The notes: a model not told the origin generated them from the letters alone. Shown: positions 33,601 through 44,511, counted from the stretch's first letter. The stretch: 64,000 nucleotides of DNA from Triplophysa rosa (GCF_024868665.1 NW_026634141.1:62001-126000), one strand, 5' to 3'. Numbers and translations: made by a program.

Positions 33601-34384
33601 AAATCAAGTGCAGGTGGTAGAACCTTTTTCTATCTAGCGCCTAAAATATTGGAATAGTCTTCCCTGCACTGTCCGGGAGGCAGACACACTCTTGTCAGTT
33701 TAAATCTAGACTAAAGAAGCATCTTTTTAATCTTGCATACACTACACTTCCATAATATAAATCCTCTGAGGGTTTAGGCTGCATTAGTTAGATCAACCGG
33801 AACCAGGAACATTTCAACTGATGCACTTGTTGCATCAAAGAGTGCAGAACAGTACTCTACTCTCAGCCAGTCTCGACTCATTGTTCCAAGGTTACCACAG
33901 CGAGCAGGATGCAGTTCATGCCCAGACCTGATGGTAGAGCAGAGAACGGAAAGCGGCGACCTGACAAGAGCTGAGATGATAGAGCTGGATAAAGAAGGAC
34001 GAGGTCACTTGACACGTCTTCACCACAAAAATTCAAATGCTATTAGATTATTAATGATAATCTTAAATCTATAATTTACCTTATTAGTAAGTTTATTTAT
34101 TTTTATTTAGCCTTGTTGTGCAAGCACTGACGAGCTTGTGCAGAGGTAGCAGCTTTTGCCAGAGGGGAACTGGAATCCCCTGGTTGAGCCTGGGTTCTCC
34201 TGAGGTTTTTTTTCTCGATTAGACTTTTGGGTTCCTCGCCACCATTTGCATAGTGTTTTTTTGCACTATTTGCATGGCCGGGTGGGCTGCTTTAGAATTT
34301 TAAAGTATTACTTAATTAACATTGCATATAGGAATTTATAGTCTGTTATATTTAACCTGTGCTTCTCTCTCCTTGATCTTAAAT

Positions 34385-34530
34385 GTGTGCTCTCACTGTG
34401 CGTGCGTGTCTGTGTGTGTGCGCGTACTTGTCTGTGTGCGCGTCCGTGTGTCTGCGCGTCTGTGTGTTTGCCTATGTCTAAGTGTGTTATTACGTGTGCA
34501 TGTTGTGTGTGTGGAGTGTTTTGTATGTGG
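34385..34530 (+). repeat. GT-rich tract in L2 3' UTR
   Basis: An interrupted run of GTGTGTCTGTGTGT and GCGTGTCTGTGT units. It is repeated at 43336-43481 and in reverse at 50360-50510. It produces Cys/Val-rich open frames that are not genes. Confidence 0.7.
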
Positions 34531-34552
34531 GTATGTCTGTCTTCTGTGTTCC

Positions 34553-34607
34553 TTTTCTGTCGGTCTTTCGACGTTGTGTCGAGCCGACAGATGGGGTTCG
34601 TCCTTGA
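34553..34607 (+). mobile_element. 55-bp DIRS tip between two L2 pieces
   Basis: CTTTTCTGTCGGTCTTTCGA, GTTGTGTCGAGCCGACAGAT and GGGGTTCGTCCTTGAG are a DIRS inverted-repeat tip. The same tip and the same L2 3' UTR border occur in inverse orientation at 50288-50345, where a longer DIRS follows. Here the DIRS stops after CCTTGAG and L2 sequence begins. Confidence 0.75.
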
Positions 34608-35560
34608 GTGGTTGCCCTGCAGGCTTATTACAAAAACTCCAACTGGTCCAAAATGCGGAAGCTCGAGTTCTAACACGTAAAAAAAAATATGAGCATATTA
34701 GCCTGGTTCTGTCAACCTTGCACTGGTTACCTATTAAAGGCGGGGAATTCGATTTCCGAATTACGCTTTAGACAACTGAGTCGGGCCGAGTACCAAAACA
34801 ACCTTGTAGCCAATCAGCAGTAAGGTGCACAGTGCACAGGACGGACATCAGCCGAGCGCTGATGAAAGCGAAAGATGGGGTTAGGGGTGTGTTTGTTTTG
34901 GTGATTTGAACATCAACAACGGCTAAGAAAAATCGGACACCCCCGCCTTTAAGCATCGCATTAACTTTAAAATCTTGCTTATAGCCTATAAATCCTTACA
35001 TGGTTTAGCTCCTCAGTACCTGAGTGAACTTCTCTTGTATTACAGTCCTTCACGTGCATTACGCTCTCAGGCATCCTGTCAGTTGGTAATACCTAGAATT
35101 TCAAAATCAAATGCAGGTGGTAGATCCTTTTCCTATCTGTCCGGGAGGCAGACACACTCTGTCAGTTTAAATCTAGACTAAAGACGCATCTTTTTATTCT
35201 TGCATACAATACACTTCCATAATATAACTCCTCTGAGTGTTTAGGCTGCATTAGTTAGATCAACCAGAACCAGGAACACTTCCAACAACTGATCTACCTG
35301 TTGTATCAAAGAATGCAGAACAGTACTCTACTCTCAGCTGTCTTGTCTCATTGTTTCGAGGTTACCACAGCAAGCAGGATGCAGTTCATGCCCAGACCTG
35401 ATGGTAGAGCAGAGCCTATTATTTAGCCTATTTGTGCAAGCACTGTCGAGCTTGTGCAGAGGCTGCAGCTTTTGCCAGAGGGGAACTGGAATCCCCTGGT
35501 TGGGCCTGAGTTTTATTTTTCTCCATTGGAGTTTTGGGTTCCTCCACATTTTAGTGATTT
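34608..35560 (+). mobile_element. L2 LINE fragment Y1
   Basis: It starts inside the L2 ORF (CPAGLLQKLQLVQNAEARVL), is interrupted by a MITE at 34738-34948, and continues with FKILLIAYKSLHGLAPQYLS and the end of the L2 ORF. The 3' UTR block CTGGTTGGGCCTGAG follows. It overlaps fragment X1 in L2 coordinates, so it is a second L2 copy or a rearranged part of the first. Confidence 0.82.
34738..34948. mobile_element. TTAA-flanked MITE in L2, 211 bp
   Basis: TTAA at 34734-34737 and 34949-34952 flank termini AGGCGGGG and CCCCCGCCT. It interrupts the L2 frame between THWLPIK-type codons and HRINFKILL, and the L2 resumes exactly after the TTAA. No coding content. Confidence 0.75.
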
Positions 35561-35675
35561 TCAAACGATTTAAATCAACGGACCCTGATGTTTGTGAGTG
35601 TGACTGAAAAAGCGTTTGATTGTAGTTTCTAAAAACGGACAACCTGCTAAACTTATGTGGTAAGGCAAGCACTTT

Positions 35676-35755
35676 GGCCCGGTTTCACAGACAGGGTTTA
35701 GCTTAAGCCAGTTAAGTCAGGTCACACATTCACGCCTTGTCTGTGAAACCGGGCC
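35676..35755. mobile_element. Short palindromic MITE, 80 bp
   Basis: GGCCCGGTTTCACAGACA at the left and TGTCTGTGAAACCGGGCC at the right are perfect inverted ends. I recognise these as the ends of an abundant cyprinid MITE. The usual interior is mostly deleted. Confidence 0.8.
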
Positions 35756-36089
35756 ATAATGTTAAGCTTAGAGATAATGTTTATTCATTTCTGTCAATAA
35801 ATATCTGCTTTAAATCCTCTGTATTGTGTTGATGTCTTTGATTCTTTATGTCATTTACTTCAGTATCTAAATAAAATATCTGATTGTGACGTACAGTGCT
35901 GTGTTGGGTTTCATTAATCATTATACCATGCTTTATACATATTTGAATAGAGAATTACTCCAGTTATGCATAAAATCGAATCTTTAACACACAGATTAAA
36001 TCACAAATTAATTTAATCCTCCATGTGAGGGATGATAATTGTTTAAATAAATAAAAAAACGATTTTAACTATGTGACTGTTTTGTCATT

Positions 36090-36465
36090 AGGACGTGCTC
36101 GTCACGTCCCAGAAACGTTATTTGGTACGTGTCACCAGTCCTACTAGATACAAGACGAGCCACACCACAAATACCTTGTAACAGTTTTAATGTGGTGTGC
36201 AGGGGATTATGTGAAGTGTAGTCCGGTGGTGAATGAGGGCAGACAGTGGACCATGACAGTACGTCGCTGCGACGAATATGGTACGTTCCAGGTATGTCTT
36301 CAGGAGGTAATCACCACGCCCCAGCAAAGGTGCAATGTTACGTCATCATGACGAATATGTGAATCACAAAGTTACATCGCTGGAACGTTATTTGGTATAT
36401 ACGTGGCAATGAATATGGTCTGGTCCAGTTACGTCGTCACAACGTAACTGTGTTAGCTGGGGTGT
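36090..36465. repeat. ACGT-rich repeat ending CTGTGTTAGCTGGGG
   Basis: Many ACGT motifs (ACGTTATTTGGTACGTG, TTACGTCGTCACAACGT) lie between about 36096 and the terminus near 36462. The terminus is the complement of that at 22793. The left boundary is not clear. Confidence 0.45.
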
Positions 36466-36660
36466 AATGTAAAAAATTTAAATGGGAAGATCTTCCAGAC
36501 CAAAGCTTCTGATGTGATATCTTATAGTAACAGTGACTTATTTATTTATTTAGAACTGAAAAAACTATGAGGCAGTGATTTATACACAACTGGGTAAAAA
36601 TTAGTCAGATTAATATATTGAAGTTCTTCACATATGCATCCATTTTCACTAATTACTAAT

Positions 36661-38313
36661 CAGAGGTGGACGAAGTACACAACTTCCTTACTTGAGTGAA
36701 AGTACAGATACTACTGGTCAAATATTACGCCACTACAAGTAAAAGTTGTAAAGACAGATTCTTACTTAAGTAAAAGTACAGAAGTACGTGCTTTAAAAAG
36801 TACTAAAGTATTAAAAGTAAATTTCCTTTATGTCAGTTGTGCATTGTTTTATTGTCGTATACCTTATGCCTCTGAAGCAACCTACTGAATACACTGAGTA
36901 GCTCACAGTATCAGTTGTATTAAAGGAGTAGTTCACTTCAAAATTTGCCCCCATTGACTTTCCATAGTAATTTTTATTCCTACCATGGAAAGTCAATGGG
37001 GGCAAATTTTGCAGTGAGCAACTCCTTTAAGAGCTTTATATGTTTAGCACATACTAATGTTTAGTTTAGATATAATCCTGTATGATCATTTAGCCTAATT
37101 ATCCTCATTAGCCCCCTAGGCCTATATGTATTTATGAGCAGTGTTCTTTTATTTTGTATATTCCCTTTACCAGTTTTAGCAGCAATTTACCAGTAAGTAG
37201 TAAGGTTCTTGTAAATAGTCAAGTGTAGAAGCCATGTGTTTGTTGGATTTATTACCATTTGTATTACCATAATTTAACTACAAACATAAACTATAGCTAG
37301 TAAAATGAAACTATGGTATTTTTAGTTGCTGTGGTTTTACTAAAGATTATTAATTGGAGTATGGTTCCTATATATAGAAAATGGTAAATTTGTGGATACG
37401 GTGGTTTTACTGAAAATACCATCCCTGCTGAAGAAAAACAATGCATTTTTAAATTAGAATGAGATTTTTTAATTAAATTTCTCTTTGTAGTGTGTTTTGG
37501 GTTTTATTACAATAGGATTTACCATCCCACCAATAGAATCCATCACATACAAGTAGACAACAAGTAGTACAATTCCCATTATAACCATTAAATCCATTAC
37601 ATTTTATGTTCTATTTTGGGCAGGGTTCTATTGTTTTTATTTCAACAGGAATACTTCAACTATAGTTACTTCAGTAAAAATATCATTCATTCACAAATCG
37701 CTTTAAATGATACAGCAGCAGATCAGAAGTTAACACGCACGTGTAGCTCAAGGTGTATGTGATGCTTATTTACCGTTTAGCCATTGTGTCGATCATTTTC
37801 ATGACAATGTTTCTACGATCTTTGACTGATCGTAACCCACAGATGATTACACCACACTTTATCATCTGCCTTTTTCGTCTTTTATTGTTCTATTTGCCTT
37901 TTTAGAGCGCTATCAACGGTGTAGCAGCGCCTACGTTTACATTAGTTTAGCGGGGAAGATCCCAGAGTTGCCAGATTTGCGTTAAAAAAATCTGCCAAAT
38001 GGCCATTCAAAGCTTGCCGGAAAACCGCGAGCTTAGAAAAACTGAAATACTTGGCAACAGTAAAAGGTCCTGGCAGATCGCAAGCCAGATAAATTGCGCA
38101 CACAGGAAACCCCGCTGCATAGAAACCATTTTCTACTTTTGGACCTTTTTATAAATGTAGTGGAGTAAAAAGTATGATATTTGTCTTTCAAATGTAGTGA
38201 AGTTAAAGTACAAGTACTCCGAAAAAAATAATACTCAAGTAAAGTACAGATACTCAAAAAGTGTACTTAAGTACAGTACTCAGGTAAATTTACTTCGTTA
38301 CTGTCCACCTCTG
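36661..38313. mobile_element. Non-autonomous hAT transposon, 1653 bp
   Basis: It starts CAGAGGTGGACGAAGTA and ends TACTGTCCACCTCTG, flanked by the perfect 8-bp duplication TTACTAAT (36653-36660, 38314-38321). Sub-terminal GTAAAAGTACAGAAGTA-type motifs resemble the element at 8830-9772. A TTAA MITE sits inside at 36924-37026. No transposase frame is present. Confidence 0.9.
36924..37026. mobile_element. Palindromic TTAA MITE nested in hAT
   Basis: TTAA at 36920-36923 and 37027-37030 flank a 103-bp almost perfect hairpin. AAATTTGCCCCCATTGACTT and TCCATAGTA on the left pair with TACCATGGA and AAGTCAATGGGGGCAAATTT on the right, around a short AT-rich loop. Confidence 0.85.
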
Positions 38314-38492
38314 TTACTAATACATTGTCATTAAATATCTTGTTTTTGTAAAAACAAGCGTCTTACCATCTTTAAAGATTAAGTAATTTCTGCAGAACCG
38401 AACTGAAAAATGCACTCAAGCCCTCTTACCGCCCCCCTCTTTTCTGATTACTGAAACAAAAAGCCATTAAACTTGTTATTAAAGTTGCGTAT

Positions 38493-38857
38493 AGAGGGTA
38501 TGCATTGACGTCACTTTCCCACGTGAACATGTTGGGACACACCCTGGGACACGCTCCCTTGGGTGGCAAAACACCCAGAAAAATGGCTGAGGAGAATAGG
38601 AGAAACAAAGAAACCGGGACTAAAACACGCAATTATTTGCTGAAATTACAAGCAACTGGACTCGACGGTGATCCATACGGCTTCCCTACGACTTACAAAG
38701 GAATCAGGTGTTCCTGGACAATGAAATGTTGCGTGGAATTGCGTTTCCTGATATCGTAAGCAGTCATTTTGCCGAGTGTTTTGCCACCTACAGGGGTGCA
38801 CTCCGGCGTGCTCACGTGGTGTGCACGTGGTAAAGTGACGACACATCCATACCCTCT
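38493..38857 (+). mobile_element. TIR element with short conserved coding remnant
   Basis: Ends AGAGGGTATGCATTGACGTC and CATACCCTCT are inverted repeats with an extended sub-terminal match (CACTTTCCCACGTG versus CACGTGGTAAAGTG). A frame from 38583 reads MAEENRRNKETGTKTRNYLL, then LDGDPYGFP. A following segment in another frame reads EMLRGIAFPDIVSSHFAE. I cannot name the protein. A diverged copy lies at 55985-56307. Confidence 0.6.
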
Positions 38858-38871
38858 AATAGGCCAAGACA

Positions 38872-40371
38872 TAACCAAGACATTCCCTTTCTGTCGGTCT
38901 CTCGACGTTGTGTCGAGCCGACAGATGGGGTTCCTATGGAAAACGCCACAACACTGTGCCCTGTCACAATCTCTAGCGAAGCGATGGTGACTGGCCTGGG
39001 CGTGTCAGCCGTGAGCGCTACCACGAAATTGTAACCTACCAGTGGGTAGGTAGGGGGTCCCAGAGATTTTCTTGAAAGGTGGGAAGGCCCCTGCCTTCGG
39101 CCTCACAGGCGGCAGCCTTGTTTCTCTAACAGCGAGAAGCCGCCCGGCACCGTACGGGCCACTGGGTAAGCATTATTCCCCCCTGGGGGGGAAAAACGCT
39201 GCAGAGACCACTTCCTACCGCAGGGAGGAGTTTACTGGAGATACCAACATGGTCTCACCGTTAGGGGAGAACTCATGGGAGGAAAGTGCGGACTGAAGGA
39301 GTTAACCGCAAGGTGGAGGTCCACCTAGGGAAGGCCAGAGAGGCGCCTCGATCCAGTGCCCACGTGGAGGCTATACTCTGTGTGGAGAGAGCTCTCACCC
39401 AGTGGGCACGGGCGAACTTAGGACAGGTACGCCGTAGTGACCATGATCCAGTGTCCATGATCCAGTTCGCCAATCTCTGTTTGAGACAGCCCTTCCTGCT
39501 GATCTACAAAACAGACAAAAAGCTGCCATGTGCCCAGGAGCCTCTGAATTTGTTTCAGGAGGACCGCTGACTGCTTGAAATATTCCAGGCAGTTCAACAC
39601 TGACTGAGCGCGCTCTGTAGTCAGTCGCGCTGTAATGGAGACAGAGTTGAGTTCCATACCAAGAAAGAAGATGCTCTGCGCAGGGGAGAGCTTGCTCTTT
39701 TCTCGGTTGACCTGTGGTCCCAATCGATCTAGGTGCCGAAGCACTAGGTTCCTGTGTGCACATAACAGATCTCGCGAGTGTGTCAAATGAGCCAGTAGTC
39801 GAGATAGTTTAGTACCCGCACACCTCTCTCCCTGAGGGGAGTGAGGGCGGCTTCCACGATCTTCGTGAAGACTTGTGGGGACAGGGACAGACCGAAAGGG
39901 AGGACTCTGTACTAATATGCCTTGAAAGCAAACCGTAGGAACGGGCGATGACGAGGGAGAATTGAGACATGAGAGTAAGTGTCCTTCAGGTCGATTGCCA
40001 TGAATCCATCTTGACATCTGATAGATGCCAGGATGCGCTTCTGCGTGAACATCCTGAACGGCAGCTTGAGTAGGTGCCTGTTCAGGTTACGCAGATCTAG
40101 CACCCCCCTTTTTGGGGACGATGAAGTACGGCTGTAAAACCCGTTGAACATCTCGGCTAGAGGGACGAGCACGATCGCTTCCTCTCCAGAGGGGTGGCGA
40201 CCTCGGCCTGAAGCATGGGAGCATCCTTGCCTCTGACTGAGGTTGAGAGGATGCCCCAAAACTTGGGCGGGCGTCTGGGGAGTTGGACCGTGTAGCCGAG
40301 ACGGACCGTATCCCGTAGTCACGTGACGGTTTGGGAAGCTCTTGTCAGGCTCCCAGGGACCGAGACAGGGA
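38872..40371 (-). mobile_element. DIRS copy C, inverse strand, truncated by duplication junction
   Basis: Reading the minus strand from 40371 to 38872: RT region, then a deletion, then 3' non-coding DNA up to the internal complementary region near 38880-38960. The right terminal repeat is absent; a TIR element lies there instead. The 5' part that exists in its duplicate (49321-50340) is missing because the tandem junction falls at 40371/40372. Confidence 0.85.
39418..40290 (-). pseudogene. DIRS reverse transcriptase (copy C)
   Basis: The minus-strand frames read EEAIVLVPLAEMFNGFYS, LDLRNLNRHLLKLPFRMFTQ, KRILASIRCQDGFMAIDLKD and LPRHRPFLRFAF, then a frame change. Next come HLDRLGPQVNREKSKLSPAQ, FFLGMELNSVSITARLTTER and LLKQIQRLLGTW, the RT/RNase H connection. 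The YxDD segment is present as a frameshifted remnant near 39795-39805 (CTCGACTACTGG on the minus strand). Confidence 0.85.
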
Positions 40372-40860
40372 GTTCCCACCACTCTCCCGAGAGACCAGGT
40401 GGTGAACCTGCAGGCGCTCCCCACCGGGGAGGAAGACCCAACCTATCCGTGTTGTGTCCAGTACGCGCACGGCGCCTCTACTTGGACCGCACGCAGAGCC
40501 CAGAAGCTCTGAGCAGCTCTTTGTCTGTTTCGGAGGTCAGCAGAAGGGAGGGCTGTCTCCAAACAGAGGCTGGCGCACTGGATCGTGGATGCCCTCGTTA
40601 GGGCATACCGATCTCATTTTGCCCCTGCCCGTTGGGAGTGAGGCACACCGCTCATGGGCACTGGCTCAGGGCGCCTCTCTGGCAGACATCTGCAGAGCTG
40701 CGGGTTGGGCTATGCCCAACAACTCCGTGAGGTTCTAATACCTACGTGCGGAACCGGTGTCAGCCCGCATCCTGGCAAGGTGTGGGACCAGCAGCTGGTA
40801 GGGCGTACGCCTGCGAAAGCCCTTCCCCCTTCCTTAGGGGGATCAGCGGCTATTACGCCT
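40372..40860 (+). pseudogene. DIRS tyrosine recombinase C-terminal region (copy D)
   Basis: Frames show LRDQVVNLQALPTGEEDPTY, CPVRARRLYLDRTQSPEALS, LFVCFGGQQ and, in one frame, KQRLAHWIVDALVRAYR, then ASLADICRAAGWAM near 40672-40714, followed by SVRF. These are the last blocks of a DIRS tyrosine recombinase, with the Arg/His helices before the catalytic Tyr. An extra GGGA insertion near 40545 and other shifts break the frame. Confidence 0.75.
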
Positions 40861-41871
40861 CCCCTCTTTCCCCCACTGGGTAAAGAACAGGCATTCCATC
40901 CATCACTAAGCACCCTTCCAGGGGACAGGCTGGGCAGAGCAGCCCTGCCTCCTTAGGCCGGGGAACAGTTGAGTTATCTCCCAGATGGCTCTAACCGGAC
41001 CTAGTGTTCCAGACGTGGTAACCCCCCCCCTCCGTGGGTTGTTCCGTCTGATGCATCCTCATGAATGGCTCCCACCTTGGCAACCCATGACCTCCCCAGG
41101 TGGACTCCCACCTTGCGGATAACTCCTGCAGTCCGCACATTCTTCACATGAGGTCTCCCCTGATGGTGAGACCATGTGGTGTCTCCACTAATTCCTCCCT
41201 ACGGTAGGTAGTGGCCTCTGCAGCATTTTCCCCCCGGGGGGGAATAATGTTTACCCAGTGGCCTGTACGGTGCCGGCGTCTTCTCGCCATTTAGAGAACT
41301 AGGCCTCCGCCCGTGATGGCCGGTGACAGGGGCTTCCCAACTTTGTGTAAAGCTCTGGGTCCCCCTTCCTCTCCACTGGAGGGTCATAATTTCTCGTTAG
41401 CGTGTTCGTCTGACTCTCCCAGGCCAGTCAACGTTGCTCCTCAGAGATTGTGACGCGGCTCAGTGCTGTGGCTTTTTCCATAGGAACCCCATTCTGTCGG
41501 TTCGACACAACGTCGAGAGACCGACAGAAAGGGAACGTCTTGGTTACGGATGTAACCTCGGTTCCTTGATGGAGGGAACGAGACGTTGTGTCCCTCATGC
41601 CACAACACTGGCCGCCCACCCCAGCGGTCGGGGGAGGATGCTTTAGGCTCCTCAGACCAAAGGTGAATGAATGAGAACGCCGGCTTCCCTCTTATACCCG
41701 GACATCCGGGGAGGAGCCCGGCATGCAAATTTCATTCGCCAATTTTCATTGGCCTTTTCTAAATACTCAGAAGATGATAGGTTCTCAAGACAAACCCCAT
41801 TCTGTCGGTTCGACACAACGTCTCGTTCCCTCCATCAGGGAACCGAGGTTACATCCGTAACCAAAACGATT
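40372..41871 (+). mobile_element. DIRS copy D, 3' part on plus strand
   Basis: Plus-strand DIRS sequence begins abruptly in the recombinase at 40372, directly after minus-strand DIRS copy C, and continues to a right inverted repeat ending near 41871. It keeps the ~240-bp recombinase segment that copy B lost at 31744-31772. From 40724 it is the duplicated block. Confidence 0.85.
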
Positions 41872-41875
41872 TCCC

Positions 41876-43503
41876 CGGCGCGTCATGAAACACAGCAGTT
41901 CAATCGAATAATGGAATTCATAATCGATATAAAAAAACTGGATGAGTAACAACTTTTTATTACTGAACTCGGACAAAACAGAAGTGTTACTTATTGGACC
42001 GAAAACCACCATACGTAACAACCAAGAATACTGCTTATCTATTGACGGATGTTCCATAAAACCCTCGTTGTCAGCAAAGAATCTTGGCATTTTATTATAT
42101 TTATTATAGTAATTTGTCATTTGAGAGCCATGTCGTCAACACCTGTAAAATGGATTTTTTCCATTTTAAGAATATATCTAAACTACGTCATATGCTGTCA
42201 CTATCAGATGCAGATAAGTTAATTCATGCATTCATGACATCAAGACTAGATTACTGTAATGCACTGTTAGGTGGTTGCACTGCAGGCTTATTACAAAAAC
42301 TCCAACTGGTCCAAAACGCGGCAGCTCGAGTTCTTACACGTACAAAAAAGTATGAGCATATTAGCCCGGTTCTGTCAACCTTGCACTGGTTACCTATAAA
42401 GCATCGCATTAACTTTAAAATCTTGCTTATTACCTATAAAGCCCTACATGGTTTAGCTCCTCAGTACTTGAGTGAACTCCTCTTGTATTACAGTCCATCA
42501 CGTGCATTACGCTCTCAGGCGTCCTGTCATTTGGTAATACCTAGAATTTAAAAATCAAGTGCAGGTGGTAGAACCTTTTTCTATCTAGCGCCTAAAATTT
42601 TGGAATAGTCTTCCCTGCACTGTCCGGGAGGCAGACACACTCTTGTCAGTTTAAATCTAGACTAAAGAAGCATCTTTTTAATCTTGCATACACTACACTT
42701 CCATAATATAAATCCTCTGAGGGTTTAGGCTGCATTAGTTAGATCAACCGGAACCAGGAACATTTCAACTGATGCACTTGTTGCATCAAAGAGTGCAGAA
42801 CAGTACTCTACTCTCAGCCAGTCTCGACTCATTGTTCCAAGGTTACCACAGCGAGCAGGATGCAGTTCATGCCCAGACCTGATGGTAGAGCAGAGAACGG
42901 AAAGCGGCGACCTGACAAGAGCTGAGATGATAGAGCTGGATAAAGAAGGACGCGGTCACTTGACACGTCTTCACCACAAAAATTCAAATGCTATTAGATT
43001 ATTAATGATAATCTTAAATCTATAATTTACCTTATTAGTAAGTTTATTTATTTTTATTTAGCCTTGTTGTGCAAGCACTGACGAGCTTGTGCAGAGGTAG
43101 CAGCTTTTGCCAGAGGGGTACTGGAATCCCCTGGTTGAGCCTGGGTTCTCCTGAGGTTTTTTTTCTCGATTAGACTTTTGGGTTCCTCGCCACCATTTGC
43201 ATAGTGTTTTTTTGCACTATTTGCATGGCCGGGTGGGCTGCTTTAGAATTTTAAAGTATTACTTAATTAACATTGCATATAGGAATTTATAGTCTGTTAT
43301 ATTTAACCTGTGCTTCTCTCTCCTTGATCTTAAATGTGTGCTCTCACTGTGCGTGCGTGTCTGTGTGTGTGCGCGTACTTGTCTGTGTGCGCGTCCGTGT
43401 GTCTGCGCGTCTGTGTGTTTGCCTATGTCTAAGTGTGTTATTACGTGTGCATGTTGTGTGTGTGGAGTGTTTTGTATGTGGGTATGTCTGTCTTCTGTGT
43501 TCC
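41876..43503 (+). mobile_element. L2 LINE fragment X2 (duplicate of X1)
   Basis: Same content as 32925-34552, including a 155-codon L2 ORF remnant at 42084-42551 that differs by one residue (H for Q near the end) and the GT-rich 3' UTR. Confidence 0.88.
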
Positions 43504-43558
43504 TTTTCTGTCGGTCTTTCGACGTTGTGTCGAGCCGACAGATGGGGTTCGTCCTTGA
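43504..43558 (+). mobile_element. DIRS tip between L2 pieces (duplicate)
   Basis: Duplicate of 34553-34607. Confidence 0.75.
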
Positions 43559-44511
43559 GTGGTTGCCCTGCAGGCTTATTACAAAAACTCCAACTGGTCC
43601 AAAATGCGGAAGCTCGAGTTCTAACACGTAAAAAAAAATATGAGCATATTAGCCTGGTTCTGTCAACCTTGCACTGGTTACCTATTAAAGGCGGGGAATT
43701 CGATTTCCGAATTACGCTTTAGACAACTGAGTCGGGCCGAGTACCAAAACAACCTTGTAGCCAATCAGCAGTAAGGTGCACAGTGCACAGGACGGACATC
43801 AGCCGAGCGCTGATGAAAGCGAAAGATGGGGTTAGGGGTGTGTTTGTTTTGGTGATTTGAACATCAACAACGGCTAAGAAAAATCGGACACCCCCGCCTT
43901 TAAGCATCGCATTAACTTTAAAATCTTGCTTATAGCCTATAAATCCTTACATGGTTTAGCTCCTCAGTACCTGAGTGAACTTCTCTTGTATTACAGTCCT
44001 TCACGTGCATTACGCTCTCAGGCATCCTGTCAGTTGGTAATACCTAGAATTTCAAAATCAATTGCAGGTGGTAGATCCTTTTCCTATCTGTCCGGGAGGC
44101 AGACACACTCTGTCAGTTTAAATCTAGACTAAAGACGCATCTTTTTATTCTTGCATACAATACACTTCCATAATATAACTCCTCTGAGTGTTTAGGCTGC
44201 ATTAGTTAGATCAACCAGAACCAGGAACACTTCCAACAACTGATCTACCTGTTGTATCAAAGAATGCAGAACAGTACTCTACTCTCAGCTGTCTTGTCTC
44301 ATTGTTTCGAGGTTACCACAGCAAGCAGGATGCAGTTCATGCCCAGACCTGATGGTAGAGCAGAGCCTATTATTTAGCCTATTTGTGCAAGCACTGTCGA
44401 GCTTGTGCAGAGGCTGCAGCTTTTGCCAGAGGGGAACTGGAATCCCCTGGTTGGGCCTGAGTTTTATTTTTCTCCATTGGAGTTTTGGGTTCCTCCACAT
44501 TTTAGTGATTT
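43559..44511 (+). mobile_element. L2 LINE fragment Y2 with nested TTAA MITE
   Basis: Duplicate of 34608-35560. The TTAA-flanked MITE is at 43689-43899. Confidence 0.82.

Larger units (their letters stand above)
32925..34552 (+). mobile_element. L2 LINE fragment X1: RT C-terminus and 3' UTR
   Basis: The L2 resumes at RHETQQFNRIMEF, has broken frames, then an intact stretch from 33133. The 3' UTR contains CTGGTTGAGCCTGGGTTCTC and GAGGTTTTTTTTCTCGATTA, the conserved tail block of fish L2 elements. A GT-rich run follows at 34385-34530. L2 sequence stops at a DIRS tip at 34553. Confidence 0.88.
31773..40372. repeat. Tandem segmental duplication, copy 1 (8.6 kb)
   Basis: From TCCGTGAGGTTC at 31773 the sequence matches 40724-49321 almost base for base. 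The offset is 8951 at first and 8949 after two 1-bp deletions near 37120-37250. About twenty substitutions were counted by eye, so identity is near 99.7%. It carries the DIRS B tail, L2 pieces, MITEs, the hAT element and DIRS copy C. One ambiguous base (N) lies at 32504. Confidence 0.95.

Noticed and set aside
34322..34771. 149-codon Cys/Val-rich frame (also 43273-43722)
   Set aside because: It is a translation of the GT-rich L2 3' UTR running on into a DIRS tip and a second L2 piece.
36924..37026. microRNA precursor
   Set aside because: The TTAA flanks and full-length complementarity are those of a palindromic MITE; no evidence of a processed arm can be seen in DNA.
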